A stretch of DNA of 64,000 nt from Halomonas sp. HL-93 (GCF_900086985.1 NZ_LT593974.1:2728001-2792000), one strand, 5' to 3'; positions 46,123 to 56,942 are shown, counted from the stretch's first letter. The notes: generated by a model from the letters alone, not told the origin. Translations and numbers: made by a program.

Positions 46123-49100
46123 TTACTCGATGTCGAGCTTGCCATCCTGGATCAAGTGGGTTAGATCGCCATTGGGGCCTGCGCCCAGATCTTCTGCGGA
46201 GACATCCTTCAGGGTCACGCTCTTGCTGTCGCCCTGGCCGTTCTTCTGGGTAATCGCGATATTTACATCATTGCTGCCTTCATTGCTGGCGGTCACGAAG
46301 TAATCATCCAATGACTGGCCCTCGTCATCATTCAGCAGATCGGAGAGATCCAGCACATCGTTGGCTACATCAAAACGCTCGATAGTGACGTCGTCTGAGC
46401 TGTCGTCCAGCACGAACTGTTCGGCACTGTCGTCATCGCCGACAAGGATGTTGCCGACTGACGAGCCACTGGTCAGTTCTACGTTGTCGATGTAGAGATT
46501 TTCACCCCATGAAGAACTGTTATTATCAATTTTTAGCTCAATATTGCCCTCGTCATTGGCGATAGCCTCAAGCTTAATCTTGTCGTCAAAACCACCCCTG
46601 TGCTGGATTTTTTCGTCGCCGTTAGCTTCGACGGTAAATTCATCTCCCCAACGGCCATTATTATCCTCCCAGCTATTCAAACCAGTTGACGTCCATGCAT
46701 CAAAGCTGATCTCTACCGTATCGCCTGGATTAAAGCCTGAATAGGTTTTCATCACTGAACTATGAGACTGAATTTCAACGTTGCCTCCATCAGTTAACGT
46801 GGCCCCTACTCCTTCGTATGTCCAACCTTCGCCACCTGAATTGAAATCGTCCGTTTCAGTCTTGGTGTTATCACCCGCGCTGGTGATGTCGAAGTCGAAA
46901 GCAACCTCGTCACCGTCGGCATCTTCGGCCAGGACTTGCAGCGTGGTGGACCCAAGCGCCGCTCCGCTCAACGTGTACTCACCGGTGGTGAGGTTGGCGT
47001 TAAGCGTGCCACCCAGTACGTTGTTCACCGTCACTTGGCCGTTCTCGTCAGGCGTGTAACTCACATCTCCGACCTTCAGAGACTTGAGACCACCACTTGT
47101 ACCTTGACCATCCGAGCCAAAGTCGACGTTATCCAGCAGGTTGCCTTCCAGACTGCCATCCGCGGTCAGCGCTTGTTCGTCGCTGGCGGTGGGCTGGGTG
47201 TCAACGTTGATATCAAAGATGACATCAAAGTTAGCCGTATCGCCATCCGCATCGGAGGCTGTAACGGTAAACTGCTTCTGGGTATCCGCCAGGAACTCAC
47301 TAGCGGTAGCCGTGTAGATGTAGGTGCCAGCTGCAAAATCTACCGCCAGCTGGCCATCGCCTTGTAGCGCTATGGTGGAGCCGTCAGCAAAGTCAGCCGC
47401 AGTGTAGGTAGTACCATCGACCGTAATCGAATCAAAGCTGATCGTACCGTCACCGCCGGTAACGTTGTCGTTCAAATCACCGTTAAGCGTGAGGCGAACC
47501 GGATCAATCGCCTCATCAAGGCCATTTTCATCCTCGACCACCAGCGTTTCGGAAACGTTATTGCCTGCTTCAGCCAGTTGATCCAGATAGTAGGTGTTGT
47601 TAATTCCGCTACCAAGCGCTACCACATTGAGCGAATCGATATGGTTGGAAACAAAATCGTTCCAATCATCCTGATAGATACCATCCAATAAGCCAGGCTC
47701 TTCGCCGCCCCAATCATAGTTTTCAGTGGTCGGCTCACCATCCGAGATAAAGTATGCTGCGGTTTGGTCGGCTGCAGGAGCGTCGTTGGCATCGTCAACC
47801 GTTTTGGCAACCGCGTCTTCGTAGTTGGTGTTACCACCAGCTTGAAGTTGCTCGATCAGCGCAATGGCATCTTCTGCGTTCTTCCAGCCATGGTCAGTGG
47901 CCGAGGCGTTAAAGGTCGTCAGTTTAACCTGTACGCTCCCCATTCCCTCGTAGCTGTTAATCATGTTGACTAATGCTTCTTTAGCTAGCTCGAAGCGCGT
48001 GGTTTCTTGGCCGTTAGATTGCTGGATCTTGTCGTTCATGCTGCCGGAGGTGTCCAGCGTCAGGTAGATGTTGCTGCTTACCGGATCAGCCGTGGCGGCC
48101 GCAAAATCCATGCTGCGCGTTTCACCCGACGCGGTGGGCACCGCATCCGCATTCACCGTTAGCGAGTAGCTATCCTCAGACCAGGCGAGGCCGTCCGATA
48201 CGCTAAAGTCGAAAGCGGTATCTTCAGCAGCGTCGTTGGTTTGGGTGTAGACCAGTTCGCCATTTGCGATGGCGTCTGTGCTGATGACGTCACCTGCTTC
48301 TACGGCTTCACCATTAAGCGTCAATGCACCTGCATTCGCATCAGGAAGCGAGTCGATACGTACGGCTTCCAGTTGGTCATCGCTATCTGGGTCGCTGAAC
48401 TCACCGAAGTCAGCCGTGGTCAACACCAGCCCTTCACCGGCGTTGGCGTCCACCTCATCATCGGTGGATTCCGGTGCGCTGTTGGCCATCGCCTCAAGTG
48501 CAAAGCTTCCATCAACGCTGTCGCCATCAGCATCGGTGACTTGGTAATCAAACGCTATGTCACTGCTTGCCAATTGCTGGTACTGGAAGAATTCCCACTG
48601 CCCGGTTGCTGGTGTTAGCTGAAGCTGGAAGACCATTTCGCCATCACCGTCACGCGCCACAATGGCGTTGTCGCTGGTGTCGATATCGGTAACCGGGGAG
48701 CCGTCTTTCAGGGCAACGTTACCGGCCAGGCCGGTTAATGCAAGGCTGCCGGGGCCATCGGCACCGTAATTGACGTCAAGCGAGCTTTTCGCGTAGCCAA
48801 TCGGCGCGCCGGTAGAGCCGGTGAACTCGATGGACGAGACAGTGAAGTCGCTATTGTCGTTGTGGTTGGGGCCTTTGCCGTTGTCATCGGCTTTTAGCAC
48901 GATGGTATCGAAGCCACCATCTTCCACCTGGAAGTTATCCGCATAGTTACCACTGTTGGCATCGGAGCTAAACGACTGTGTAGAAATCAGTTCACCGTCG
49001 CGGTAGAACTCAGCTACCCCGGTTTCCAGCTCGCCGCCGAACATTTTGGCGAATTCGATATTGGCACCGTAAGCAACTTGGCCATTTTGCAGCGCGATAG

Positions 49101-52100
49101 TTAGCGTTTCAGAGGCTTCATCGTCTGCTGTTTTGCGGAAGTCGATCTCATTGTCCAGGTTGTGGTAAGGCGACGCATCGCTATCCACGCCAAGGCCATC
49201 GCTAGATTGATTTACATCTGCGTCGACCAAATCAAGATCGTATTTACCTTCAAACCCTTGTGCCGTTACCACCACATTGCCGTCGGCAAAGCTGAACTGC
49301 GACTGACTACCGTTGTTGCCGGTGAAGTCGACATTGCCCACGTAGATGTTGGGAATACCCTCATTGGTGACGGTGACCGTATCGGCTTCGTCTACGGTCG
49401 GGGTGTCATCGTTGAAGTCGAGCGTGAGTGTGCCGCTCTGGGTTTCGCCATCGGCGTTTTGGGCGGTGTACTCAAGCGCTACACTGGCATCGTTTTCAGT
49501 GTTGTCGCCGTCCTCACCATCGAGGGTTTCGTGGAGGACGTTTTCCAGCAACGTGACGGTGTAGTTGCCTTCGTCATCAAGCTCAACAGTAAACAGCGCT
49601 TCGCCTTCGCGGCCTTCTGCAGGGCTCTCTGAGATAGTGGCGGTTAACACGCCATTCGCCCAGCCGTAGTTGACCTGCTCCTGACCCACCGTGGCGGTTT
49701 GGCCATTCATGCCTGCAAAGTCGAGCGACTCAGCCCCTGCTACGCCAATTTTGCCGGTGAAGGTGCTCTCATCGCTGCCTTGGCCTTCGCGATCGCCAGG
49801 ACCACCCGCAATACCATTTTCCAGGCCATCTTCGTCAACCAACGCTTCTTGACTCGCTTCGAGAGTCAATGGTGCTTCGTAGCCTGCTAGATTGCTGGTG
49901 GAATCCACGGTTAGCGTGGCGCTGTCGGTGCCGCCTTGACCATCCGTGATGGTGTAGTCGAAGCTTTCCTGCAGCGTGATATCGGTGAGGAAGTAGTCGC
50001 CACCGTCAGTGTCCACATCGCTGTTCTCGTAAGCGAGACCTTCAAAGGCGATGTAACGGAAGTCACCTGCGTCGTCTGCAGAGACATTGACCCGGCCAAC
50101 GTTATTGCTTCCATTCTGGTAAGCAACATCATCAGGTCCAAAGGTACCGCTACCGACCAATTCACCGGCTTCGTTGTAGGTGTACCAGGCGCCGCTTTCA
50201 CCGCCATTTTCGTTATTGAACAGATTGGTAACGCCGAAGGAGAAGCCGGCGCCTTCGATGCTGTCGCCCATATCGGCGACCATGACTTCGCCGTTATCGT
50301 TGATCTGCTCGGGCACATCGCGACCGTCACTACCTGCGACGCCAACACCTTTGCCGTCAGTCACCTCTATTCGCTGCATGGCTGCAGTATCAAGCGTGAA
50401 GTTATTCAGCAGGTTGTTCTGAAGCTGATCGTCACCCTCCACAAACCCGTAAAGCACTGGTTGAGGCTGATTTGAGACATAGTCGTAGCTGCCGTCGCCG
50501 TTGAGCGTCAGCGTGCCAAACTGTCCCTGGATAGGTTCGCCAACGTTTGCGGCGCTCCCTTCGACAGCGCTAACGGTTAGCGGGTCGTCATCGGGGTCAG
50601 TATCGTTGGACAACACGCCGTTATCTTCGCCAACGGTAAGGGTTTCATCGAAGGCGACTTCGTTGGTGTCGTCTTGGGCGTCGGGGGCCACGTTGTAGTC
50701 GCGGCTAGCATCAGCGCTAAAGTCGTTGCCGGCGTCGTCAGTGCCGGTGACGTTAGCTTCGATGGTGTCGTTTTCGGCGAGTACATTGCCGTCCACATCG
50801 ATGCTGTAGGTGAGGTCTTCACCCACGGTGCCTTCGTAGCTTTGATCGCCCACGGTCAGGGTGACGGTGTCGCCTTCGGCGGCATCGCCGGTGACGCTAC
50901 CGGTGATCGCAATGGTCTGGCCGGCTTCGGTTTCGTTGATGGTGTTGTCGTCGGTGACCGGATCAATGCTGATCGTGGCGCTGGCTTCGGTATCGACGTT
51001 GTAGTCGCGGCTATTGTCCGCGCTAAATTCGTTACCGGCGTCATCGGTACCGCTGACATTGGCTTCGATGGTGTCGTTTTCGGCGAGTACATTGCCGTCT
51101 ACATCGATGCTGTAGGTGAGGTCTTCACCCACGGTGCCTTCGTAGCTTTGATCGCCCACGGTCAGGGTGACGGTGTCGCCTTCGGCGGCATCGCCGGTGA
51201 CGCTACCGGTGATCGCAATGGTCTGGCCGGCTTCGGTTTCATTGACGGTGTTGTCGTCGGTGACCGGATCAATGCTGATCGTGGCGCTGGCTTCGGTATC
51301 GACGTTGTAGTCGCGGCTATTGTCCGCGCTAAATTCGTTACCGGCGTCATCGGTACCGCTGACATTGGCTTCGATGGTGTCGTTTTCGGCGAGTACATTG
51401 CCGTCTACATCGATGCTGTAGGTCAGATCTTCACCCACGGTGCCTTCGTAGCTTTGATCGCCCACGGTCAGGGTGACGGTGTCGCCTTCGGCGGCATCGC
51501 CGGTAACACTACCGGTGATCGCAATGGTCTGGCCGGCTTCGGTTTCGTTGACGGTGTTGTCGTCGGTGACCGGATCAATGGTTATGCCCGCTTCAGCGGT
51601 GGTATCGACCATATACTCGCGGGCGTTGTCCGCGCTGAATTCATTACCCGCTTCGTCAGTGCCAGAAACGTTGGCTCGAATGTTGTCATTCGATGCCAGA
51701 ACATCCCCATCCACTTCAATCGCGTAGTTGCCTTCAGCGTCTACTTGGCCTGTGTATTCATTCTCACCAACGTTCAGCGTAACGGTGTCGCCTTCGGCGG
51801 CGTCGCCAGTGACGCTACCGGTGATGGTGATCTGGTTGCCTTCTTCCGCTTCTTCACCGTTGATCACGTCGTCACCGGTGATAGCGTCAATGCTAATCGT
51901 GGCGCTGGCTTCGGTATCAACGTTGTAGTCGCGGCTATTGTCGGCGCTAAATTCGTTACCGGCGTCATCGGTACCGCTGACATTGGCTTCGATGGTGTCG
52001 TTTTCGGCAAGCACATTGCCGTCTACATCAATGGAGTAGTTGCCATCGGCATCCACCTGGCCGGTGTATTCGTTCTCGCCAATCGTCAGGGTGACGGTGT

Positions 52101-55100
52101 CGCCTTCGGCGGCATCGCCGGTGACGCTACCGGTGATCGCAATGGTCTGGCCGGCTTCGGTTTCGTTGACGGTGTTGTCATCGGTGACCGGATCGATAGT
52201 GATACCGGCTTCGGCAGTGGTGTCTACCTCATAATCACGACTGGCATCCGCGCTAAATTCGTTACCGGCGTCGTCACTACCGCTGACATTGGCTTCGATG
52301 GTGTCGTTTTCGGCAAGCACATTGCCGTCTACATCAATGGAGTAGTTGCCATCGGCATCCACCTGGCCGGTGTATTCGTTCTCGCCAATCGTCAGGGTGA
52401 CGGTGTCGCCTTCGGCGGCATCGCCGGAAACGCTACCGGTAATCGCAATGGTCTGGCCGGCTTCGGTTTCGTTGATGGTGTTGTCGTCGGTGACCGGATC
52501 GATAGTGATACCGGCTTCGGCAGTGGTGTCTACCTCATAATCACGACTGGCATCCGCGCTAAATTCGTTACCGGCGTCGTCACTACCGCTGACATTGGCT
52601 TCGATGGTGTTGTTTTCGGCAAGCACATTGCCGTCTACATCGATGCTGTAGGTGAGGTCTTCACCCACGGTGCCTTCGTAGCTTTGATCGCCCACGGTCA
52701 AGGTGACGGTGTCGCCTTCGGCGGCATCGCCGGTAACGCTACCGGTAATCGCAATGGTCTGGCCGGCTTCGGTTTCGTTGACGGTGTTGTCATCGGTGAC
52801 CGGATCAATGCTGATCGTGGCGCTGGCTTCGGTATCAACGTTGTAGTCGCGGCTATTGTCCGCGCTGAATTCGTTACCGGCGTCATCGGTACCGCTAACA
52901 TTGGCTTCGATGGTGTCGTTTTCGGCAAGCACATTGCCGTCTACATCAATGGAGTAGTTGCCATCGGCATCCACCTGGCCGGTGTATTCGTTCTCGCCAA
53001 TCGTCAGGGTGACGGTGTCGCCTTCGGCGGCATCGCCGGTGACGCTACCGGTGATCGCAATGGTCTGGCCGGCTTCGGTTTCGTTGACGGTGTTGTCATC
53101 GGTGACCGGATCGATAGTGATACCGGCTTCGGCAGTGGTGTCTACCTCATAATCACGACTGGCATCCGCGCTAAATTCGTTACCGGCGTCGTCACTACCG
53201 CTGACATTGGCTTCGATGGTGTTGTTTTCGGCAAGCACATTGCCGTCCACGTCGATGCTGTAGGTCAGATCTTCACCCACGGTGCCTTCGTAACTTTGGT
53301 CGCCCACGGTCAGGGTGACGGTGTCGCCTTCGGCGGCATCGCCGGTAACGCTACCGGTGATCGCAATGGTCTGGCCGGCTTCGGTTTCGTTGACGGTGTT
53401 GTCATCGGTGACCGGATCAATGCTGATCGTGGCGCTGGCTTCGGTATCAACGTTGTAGTCGCGGCTATTGTCGGCGCTAAATTCGTTACCGGCGTCATCG
53501 GTACCGCTAACATTGGCTTCGATGGTGTCGTTTTCGGCGAGTACATTGCCGTCCACGTCGATGCTGTAGGTCAGATCTTCACCCACGGTGCCTTCGTAAC
53601 TTTGGTCGCCCACGGTCAGGGTGACGGTGTCGCCTTCGGCGGCATCGCCGGTGACGCTACCGGTGATCGCAATGGTCTGGCCGGCTTCGGTTTCATTGAC
53701 GGTGTTGTCGTCGGTGACCGGATCAATGCTGATCGTGGCGCTGGCTTCGGTATCAACGTTGTAGTCGCGGCTATTGTCGGCGCTAAATTCGTTACCGGCG
53801 TCATCGGTACCGCTGACATTGGCTTCGATGGTGTCGTTTTCGGCAAGCACATTGCCGTCTACATCAATGGAGTAGTTGCCATCGGCATCCACCTGGCCGG
53901 TGTATTCGTTCTCGCCAATCGTCAGGGTGACGGTGTCGCCTTCGGCGGCATCGCCGGTAACGCTACCGGTGATCGCAATGGTCTGGCCGGCTTCGGTTTC
54001 GTTGATGGTGTTGTCGTCGGTGACCGGATCGATAGTGATACCGGCTTCGGCAGTGGTGTCTACCTCATAATCACGACTGGCATCCGCGCTAAATTCGTTA
54101 CCGGCGTCGTCACTACCGCTGACATTGGCTTCGATGGTGTCGTTTTCGGCGAGTACATCGCCGTCCACGTCGATGCTGTAGGTCAGATCTTCACCCACGG
54201 TGCCTTCGTAACTTTGGTCGCCCACGGTCAGGGTGACGGTGTCGCCTTCGGCGGCATCGCCGGTGACGCTACCGGTGATCGCAATGGTCTGGCCGGCTTC
54301 GGTTTCATTGACGGTGTTGTCGTCGGTGACCGGATCAATGCTGATCGTGGCGCTGGCTTCGGTATCGACGTTGTAGTCGCGGCTATTGTCGGCGCTGAAT
54401 TCGTTACCGGCGTCATCGGTACCGCTGACATTGGCTTCGATGGTGTCGTTTTCGGCGAGTACATTGCCGTCCACGTCGATGCTGTAGGTCAGATCTTCAC
54501 CCACGGTGCCTTCGTAACTTTGGTCGCCCACGGTCAGGGTGACGGTGTCGCCTTCGGCGGCATCGCCGGTAACACTACCGGTGATCGCAATGGTCTGGCC
54601 GGCTTCGGTTTCGTTGACGGTGTTGTCATCGGTGACCGGATCAATGGTTATGCCCGCTTCAGCGGTGGTATCGACCATATACTCGCGGGCGTTGTCCGCG
54701 CTGAATTCATTACCCGCTTCGTCAGTGCCAGAAACGTTGGCTCGAATGTTGTCATTCGATGCCAGAACATCCCCATCCACTTCAATCGCGTAGTTGCCTT
54801 CAGCGTCTACTTGGCCTGTGTATTCATTCTCACCAACGTTCAGCGTAACGGTGTCGCCTTCGGCGGCGTCGCCAGTGACGCTACCGGTGATGGTGATCTG
54901 GTTGCCTTCTTCCGCTTCTTCACCGTTGATCACGTCGTCACCGGTGATAGCGTCAATGCTGATCGTGGCGCTGGCTTCGGTATCAACGTTGTAGTCACGG
55001 CTATTGTCCGCGCTGAATTCGTTACCGGCGTCATCGGTACCGCTGACATTGGCTTCGATGGTGTCGTTTTCGGCGAGCACATCGCCGTCTACATCAATGG

Positions 55101-56712
55101 AGTAGTTGCCGTCGGCATCCACCTGGCCGGTGTATTCGTTCTCGCCGATGATCAGCGTAACGGTGTCGCCTTCGGCGGCATCGCCGGTGACGCTACCGGT
55201 GATCGCAATGGTCTGGCCGGCTTCGGTTTCGTTGATGGTGTTGTCGTCGGTGACCGGATCAATGCTGATCGTGGCGCTGGCTTCGGTATCAACGTTGTAG
55301 TCGCGGCTATTGTCGGCGCTGAATTCGTTACCGGCGTCATCGGTACCGCTGACATTGGCTTCGATGGCGTCGTTTTCGGCGAGTACATTGCCGTCCACAT
55401 CGATGCTGTAGGTGAGGTCTTCACCCACGGTGCCTTCGTAGCTTTGATCGCCCACGGTCAGGGTGACGGTGTCGCCTTCGGCGGCATCGCCGGAAACGCT
55501 ACCGGTGATCGCAATGGTCTGGCCGGCTTCGGTTTCGTTGATGGTGTTGTCGTCGGTGACCGGATCAATGCTGATCGTGGCGCTGGCTTCGGTATCAACG
55601 TTGTAGTCGCGGCTATTGTCGGCGCTGAATTCGTTACCGGCGTCATCGGTACCGCTGACATTGGCTTCGATGGTGTCGTTTTCGGCAAGCACATTGCCGT
55701 CTACATCAATGGAGTAGTTGCCGTCGGCATCCACCTGGCCGGTGTATTCGTTCTCGCCAATCGTCAGGGTGACGGTGTCGCCTTCGGCGGCATCGCCGGT
55801 GACGCTACCGGTGATCGCAATGGTCTGGCCGGCTTCGGTTTCGTTGATGGTGTTGTCGTCGGTGACCGGGTCGATGGTAATTCCGGCTTCGGCAGTGGTG
55901 TCCACCTCATAATCACGAGTAGTATCCGCGCTGAACTCGTTACCTGCGTCGTCGCTACCAGAAACATTGGCATCAACGGTATCGTTGGCGGCAAGTACGT
56001 CACCATCAACGTCGATGGCAAAATTACCATCCGCGTCAACCAAACCGCTGTAGGTCTGGTCGCCAATACTCAGGGTAACCGTGTCGCCTTCACCCGCATC
56101 GCCGGTCACACTACCGGTGAGCGTAATGATCTGACCGGCTTCGGTTTCGTTGATCGTGTCATCGCCCGTGATGGGGTCAAGAATAATGCCTGCCACCGCA
56201 ACGGTATCGTCAGCTCCGCCTTCTTCGTCAGCAGTCGGCACCTCTGCAAACTCGACTGTGTCAGGACCACCCTCGACGCCACTTGCATAGTCATACTGCA
56301 AACCCTGAACAGATTCTTCGATACGTGCGAGCTGGACGAAGTCGGAGCCTCCGCCACCACCACCGGCAGCACCACCTCCTGCAGCGGTCGCTTCAAGCAG
56401 TTCGAGCAGGTCCCCATCTTCATCTTCGAGTGCGGAGAGCAGCGCTTCTACTTCGCTGTCCTGGGCGACCGTTTCGTCTTGGTCAGGGGCATTTTCGGCA
56501 TCCACGTCATTGGACATTGCCACTTCTTCGTCAGCGCCAATCGTGGTTGCTGGCAAGCCGTCGTCAAAATCAAGCTGAACACTGCCGTTGCTAGAGGTGA
56601 CAAGCGTTTCGCCCTCTTCAAGGGCGTCACCGATAGCAAGCTCACGCAGATTGCCATCAGGGTCTCGTGCCCATGCCTGACCAGAAATCGCGACAACGGT
56701 TGCAATGCTCAT
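46123..56712 (-). CDS. lapA: LapA-like giant biofilm adhesin, retention module-containing type I secreted protein
   Basis: A very acidic surface adhesin of about 3,530 aa. The N-terminal ~110 residues are the LapA-type retention module (VVAISGQAWARDPDGNLREL and on), followed by TAAG at 109-112 (A110/A111 is the expected LapG cut) and a poly-Gly linker. Eighteen Ig-like repeats of 102 aa (two of 104) occupy about 175-2010. Then come VCBS/cadherin-like domains, a vWA domain (about 2880-3060, MIDAS DTSGS), a jelly-roll-like domain, and a C-terminal type I secretion signal (QFVLDDSSDDVTIERFD, ending GKLDIE). Classical GGxGxD nonapeptide arrays are not evident. I start at the ATG at 56712 (GAGG 9 nt upstream) instead of 56721. 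It is secreted by the LapEBC proteins encoded upstream. Confidence 0.93.
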   Translation of the reverse strand: MSIATVVAISGQAWARDPDGNLRELAIGDALEEGETLVTSSNGSVQLDFDDGLPATTIGADEEVAMSNDVDAENAPDQDETVAQDSEVEALLSALEDEDGDLLELLEATAAGGGAAGGGGGGSDFVQLARIEESVQGLQYDYASGVEGGPDTVEFAEVPTADEEGGADDTVAVAGIILDPITGDDTINETEAGQIITLTGSVTGDAGEGDTVTLSIGDQTYSGLVDADGNFAIDVDGDVLAANDTVDANVSGSDDAGNEFSADTTRDYEVDTTAEAGITIDPVTDDNTINETEAGQTIAITGSVTGDAAEGDTVTLTIGENEYTGQVDADGNYSIDVDGNVLAENDTIEANVSGTDDAGNEFSADNSRDYNVDTEASATISIDPVTDDNTINETEAGQTIAITGSVSGDAAEGDTVTLTVGDQSYEGTVGEDLTYSIDVDGNVLAENDAIEANVSGTDDAGNEFSADNSRDYNVDTEASATISIDPVTDDNTINETEAGQTIAITGSVTGDAAEGDTVTLIIGENEYTGQVDADGNYSIDVDGDVLAENDTIEANVSGTDDAGNEFSADNSRDYNVDTEASATISIDAITGDDVINGEEAEEGNQITITGSVTGDAAEGDTVTLNVGENEYTGQVDAEGNYAIEVDGDVLASNDNIRANVSGTDEAGNEFSADNAREYMVDTTAEAGITIDPVTDDNTVNETEAGQTIAITGSVTGDAAEGDTVTLTVGDQSYEGTVGEDLTYSIDVDGNVLAENDTIEANVSGTDDAGNEFSADNSRDYNVDTEASATISIDPVTDDNTVNETEAGQTIAITGSVTGDAAEGDTVTLTVGDQSYEGTVGEDLTYSIDVDGDVLAENDTIEANVSGSDDAGNEFSADASRDYEVDTTAEAGITIDPVTDDNTINETEAGQTIAITGSVTGDAAEGDTVTLTIGENEYTGQVDADGNYSIDVDGNVLAENDTIEANVSGTDDAGNEFSADNSRDYNVDTEASATISIDPVTDDNTVNETEAGQTIAITGSVTGDAAEGDTVTLTVGDQSYEGTVGEDLTYSIDVDGNVLAENDTIEANVSGTDDAGNEFSADNSRDYNVDTEASATISIDPVTDDNTVNETEAGQTIAITGSVTGDAAEGDTVTLTVGDQSYEGTVGEDLTYSIDVDGNVLAENNTIEANVSGSDDAGNEFSADASRDYEVDTTAEAGITIDPVTDDNTVNETEAGQTIAITGSVTGDAAEGDTVTLTIGENEYTGQVDADGNYSIDVDGNVLAENDTIEANVSGTDDAGNEFSADNSRDYNVDTEASATISIDPVTDDNTVNETEAGQTIAITGSVTGDAAEGDTVTLTVGDQSYEGTVGEDLTYSIDVDGNVLAENNTIEANVSGSDDAGNEFSADASRDYEVDTTAEAGITIDPVTDDNTINETEAGQTIAITGSVSGDAAEGDTVTLTIGENEYTGQVDADGNYSIDVDGNVLAENDTIEANVSGSDDAGNEFSADASRDYEVDTTAEAGITIDPVTDDNTVNETEAGQTIAITGSVTGDAAEGDTVTLTIGENEYTGQVDADGNYSIDVDGNVLAENDTIEANVSGTDDAGNEFSADNSRDYNVDTEASATISIDAITGDDVINGEEAEEGNQITITGSVTGDAAEGDTVTLNVGENEYTGQVDAEGNYAIEVDGDVLASNDNIRANVSGTDEAGNEFSADNAREYMVDTTAEAGITIDPVTDDNTVNETEAGQTIAITGSVTGDAAEGDTVTLTVGDQSYEGTVGEDLTYSIDVDGNVLAENDTIEANVSGTDDAGNEFSADNSRDYNVDTEASATISIDPVTDDNTVNETEAGQTIAITGSVTGDAAEGDTVTLTVGDQSYEGTVGEDLTYSIDVDGNVLAENDTIEANVSGTDDAGNEFSADNSRDYNVDTEASATISIDPVTDDNTINETEAGQTIAITGSVTGDAAEGDTVTLTVGDQSYEGTVGEDLTYSIDVDGNVLAENDTIEANVTGTDDAGNDFSADASRDYNVAPDAQDDTNEVAFDETLTVGEDNGVLSNDTDPDDDPLTVSAVEGSAANVGEPIQGQFGTLTLNGDGSYDYVSNQPQPVLYGFVEGDDQLQNNLLNNFTLDTAAMQRIEVTDGKGVGVAGSDGRDVPEQINDNGEVMVADMGDSIEGAGFSFGVTNLFNNENGGESGAWYTYNEAGELVGSGTFGPDDVAYQNGSNNVGRVNVSADDAGDFRYIAFEGLAYENSDVDTDGGDYFLTDITLQESFDYTITDGQGGTDSATLTVDSTSNLAGYEAPLTLEASQEALVDEDGLENGIAGGPGDREGQGSDESTFTGKIGVAGAESLDFAGMNGQTATVGQEQVNYGWANGVLTATISESPAEGREGEALFTVELDDEGNYTVTLLENVLHETLDGEDGDNTENDASVALEYTAQNADGETQSGTLTLDFNDDTPTVDEADTVTVTNEGIPNIYVGNVDFTGNNGSQSQFSFADGNVVVTAQGFEGKYDLDLVDADVNQSSDGLGVDSDASPYHNLDNEIDFRKTADDEASETLTIALQNGQVAYGANIEFAKMFGGELETGVAEFYRDGELISTQSFSSDANSGNYADNFQVEDGGFDTIVLKADDNGKGPNHNDNSDFTVSSIEFTGSTGAPIGYAKSSLDVNYGADGPGSLALTGLAGNVALKDGSPVTDIDTSDNAIVARDGDGEMVFQLQLTPATGQWEFFQYQQLASSDIAFDYQVTDADGDSVDGSFALEAMANSAPESTDDEVDANAGEGLVLTTADFGEFSDPDSDDQLEAVRIDSLPDANAGALTLNGEAVEAGDVISTDAIANGELVYTQTNDAAEDTAFDFSVSDGLAWSEDSYSLTVNADAVPTASGETRSMDFAAATADPVSSNIYLTLDTSGSMNDKIQQSNGQETTRFELAKEALVNMINSYEGMGSVQVKLTTFNASATDHGWKNAEDAIALIEQLQAGGNTNYEDAVAKTVDDANDAPAADQTAAYFISDGEPTTENYDWGGEEPGLLDGIYQDDWNDFVSNHIDSLNVVALGSGINNTYYLDQLAEAGNNVSETLVVEDENGLDEAIDPVRLTLNGDLNDNVTGGDGTISFDSITVDGTTYTAADFADGSTIALQGDGQLAVDFAAGTYIYTATASEFLADTQKQFTVTASDADGDTANFDVIFDINVDTQPTASDEQALTADGSLEGNLLDNVDFGSDGQGTSGGLKSLKVGDVSYTPDENGQVTVNNVLGGTLNANLTTGEYTLSGAALGSTTLQVLAEDADGDEVAFDFDITSAGDNTKTETDDFNSGGEGWTYEGVGATLTDGGNVEIQSHSSVMKTYSGFNPGDTVEISFDAWTSTGLNSWEDNNGRWGDEFTVEANGDEKIQHRGGFDDKIKLEAIANDEGNIELKIDNNSSSWGENLYIDNVELTSGSSVGNILVGDDDSAEQFVLDDSSDDVTIERFDVANDVLDLSDLLNDDEGQSLDDYFVTASNEGSNDVNIAITQKNGQGDSKSVTLKDVSAEDLGAGPNGDLTHLIQDGKLDIE
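50690..56195 (-). repeat. Eighteen near-identical 306-bp tandem repeats inside the adhesin gene
   Basis: Each unit encodes DPVTDDNT, NETEAGQ, TGSVTGDAAEGDTVTL, then either IGENEYTGQVDADGNY or VGDQSYEGTVGEDLTY, then NVLAEND and DDAGNEFSAD. Units 5 and 15 from the N-terminus are a distinct type (DAITGDDVINGEEAEEG, 312 bp). The DNA itself is highly conserved, showing recent amplification or gene conversion. Confidence 0.92.
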
Positions 56713-56942
56713 AGGAGTCATCCTCTAACGACAAAAATAGGGTTTTGTATTGATAACTAGATTAGGCGAGGTTGGAGAGGCTTAGTATTGGACCGTGGTA
56801 CAGGGAGGAGGACTATTTTGGTAAGCACGTCATACATGCTGCGGTGGCGTTAAGCACACGCCAGGGGCAAATAATGAACGAATGGATGAGGCGGGAGTGC
56901 TATATCGCTATCAAAGATGACAATATCGCCGCCTGATACTGG
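56713..56942. other. Leader region between the LuxR-type gene and the adhesin gene
   Basis: A 230-bp gap on the minus strand which should contain an adhesin promoter, since the gap is large compared with the tight spacing upstream. No clear hairpin terminator or palindrome was seen. Confidence 0.4.

Noticed and set aside
50690..56195. CRISPR or satellite DNA
   Set aside because: The 306-bp period is an exact multiple of three and encodes protein repeats within one continuous frame.
50674..56760. Very long plus-strand frame opposite the adhesin
   Set aside because: It is the mirror of the repeated minus-strand coding sequence, is Gly/Val/Phe-rich without any domain, and the minus strand has all expected motifs, a terminator and a matching secretion system.
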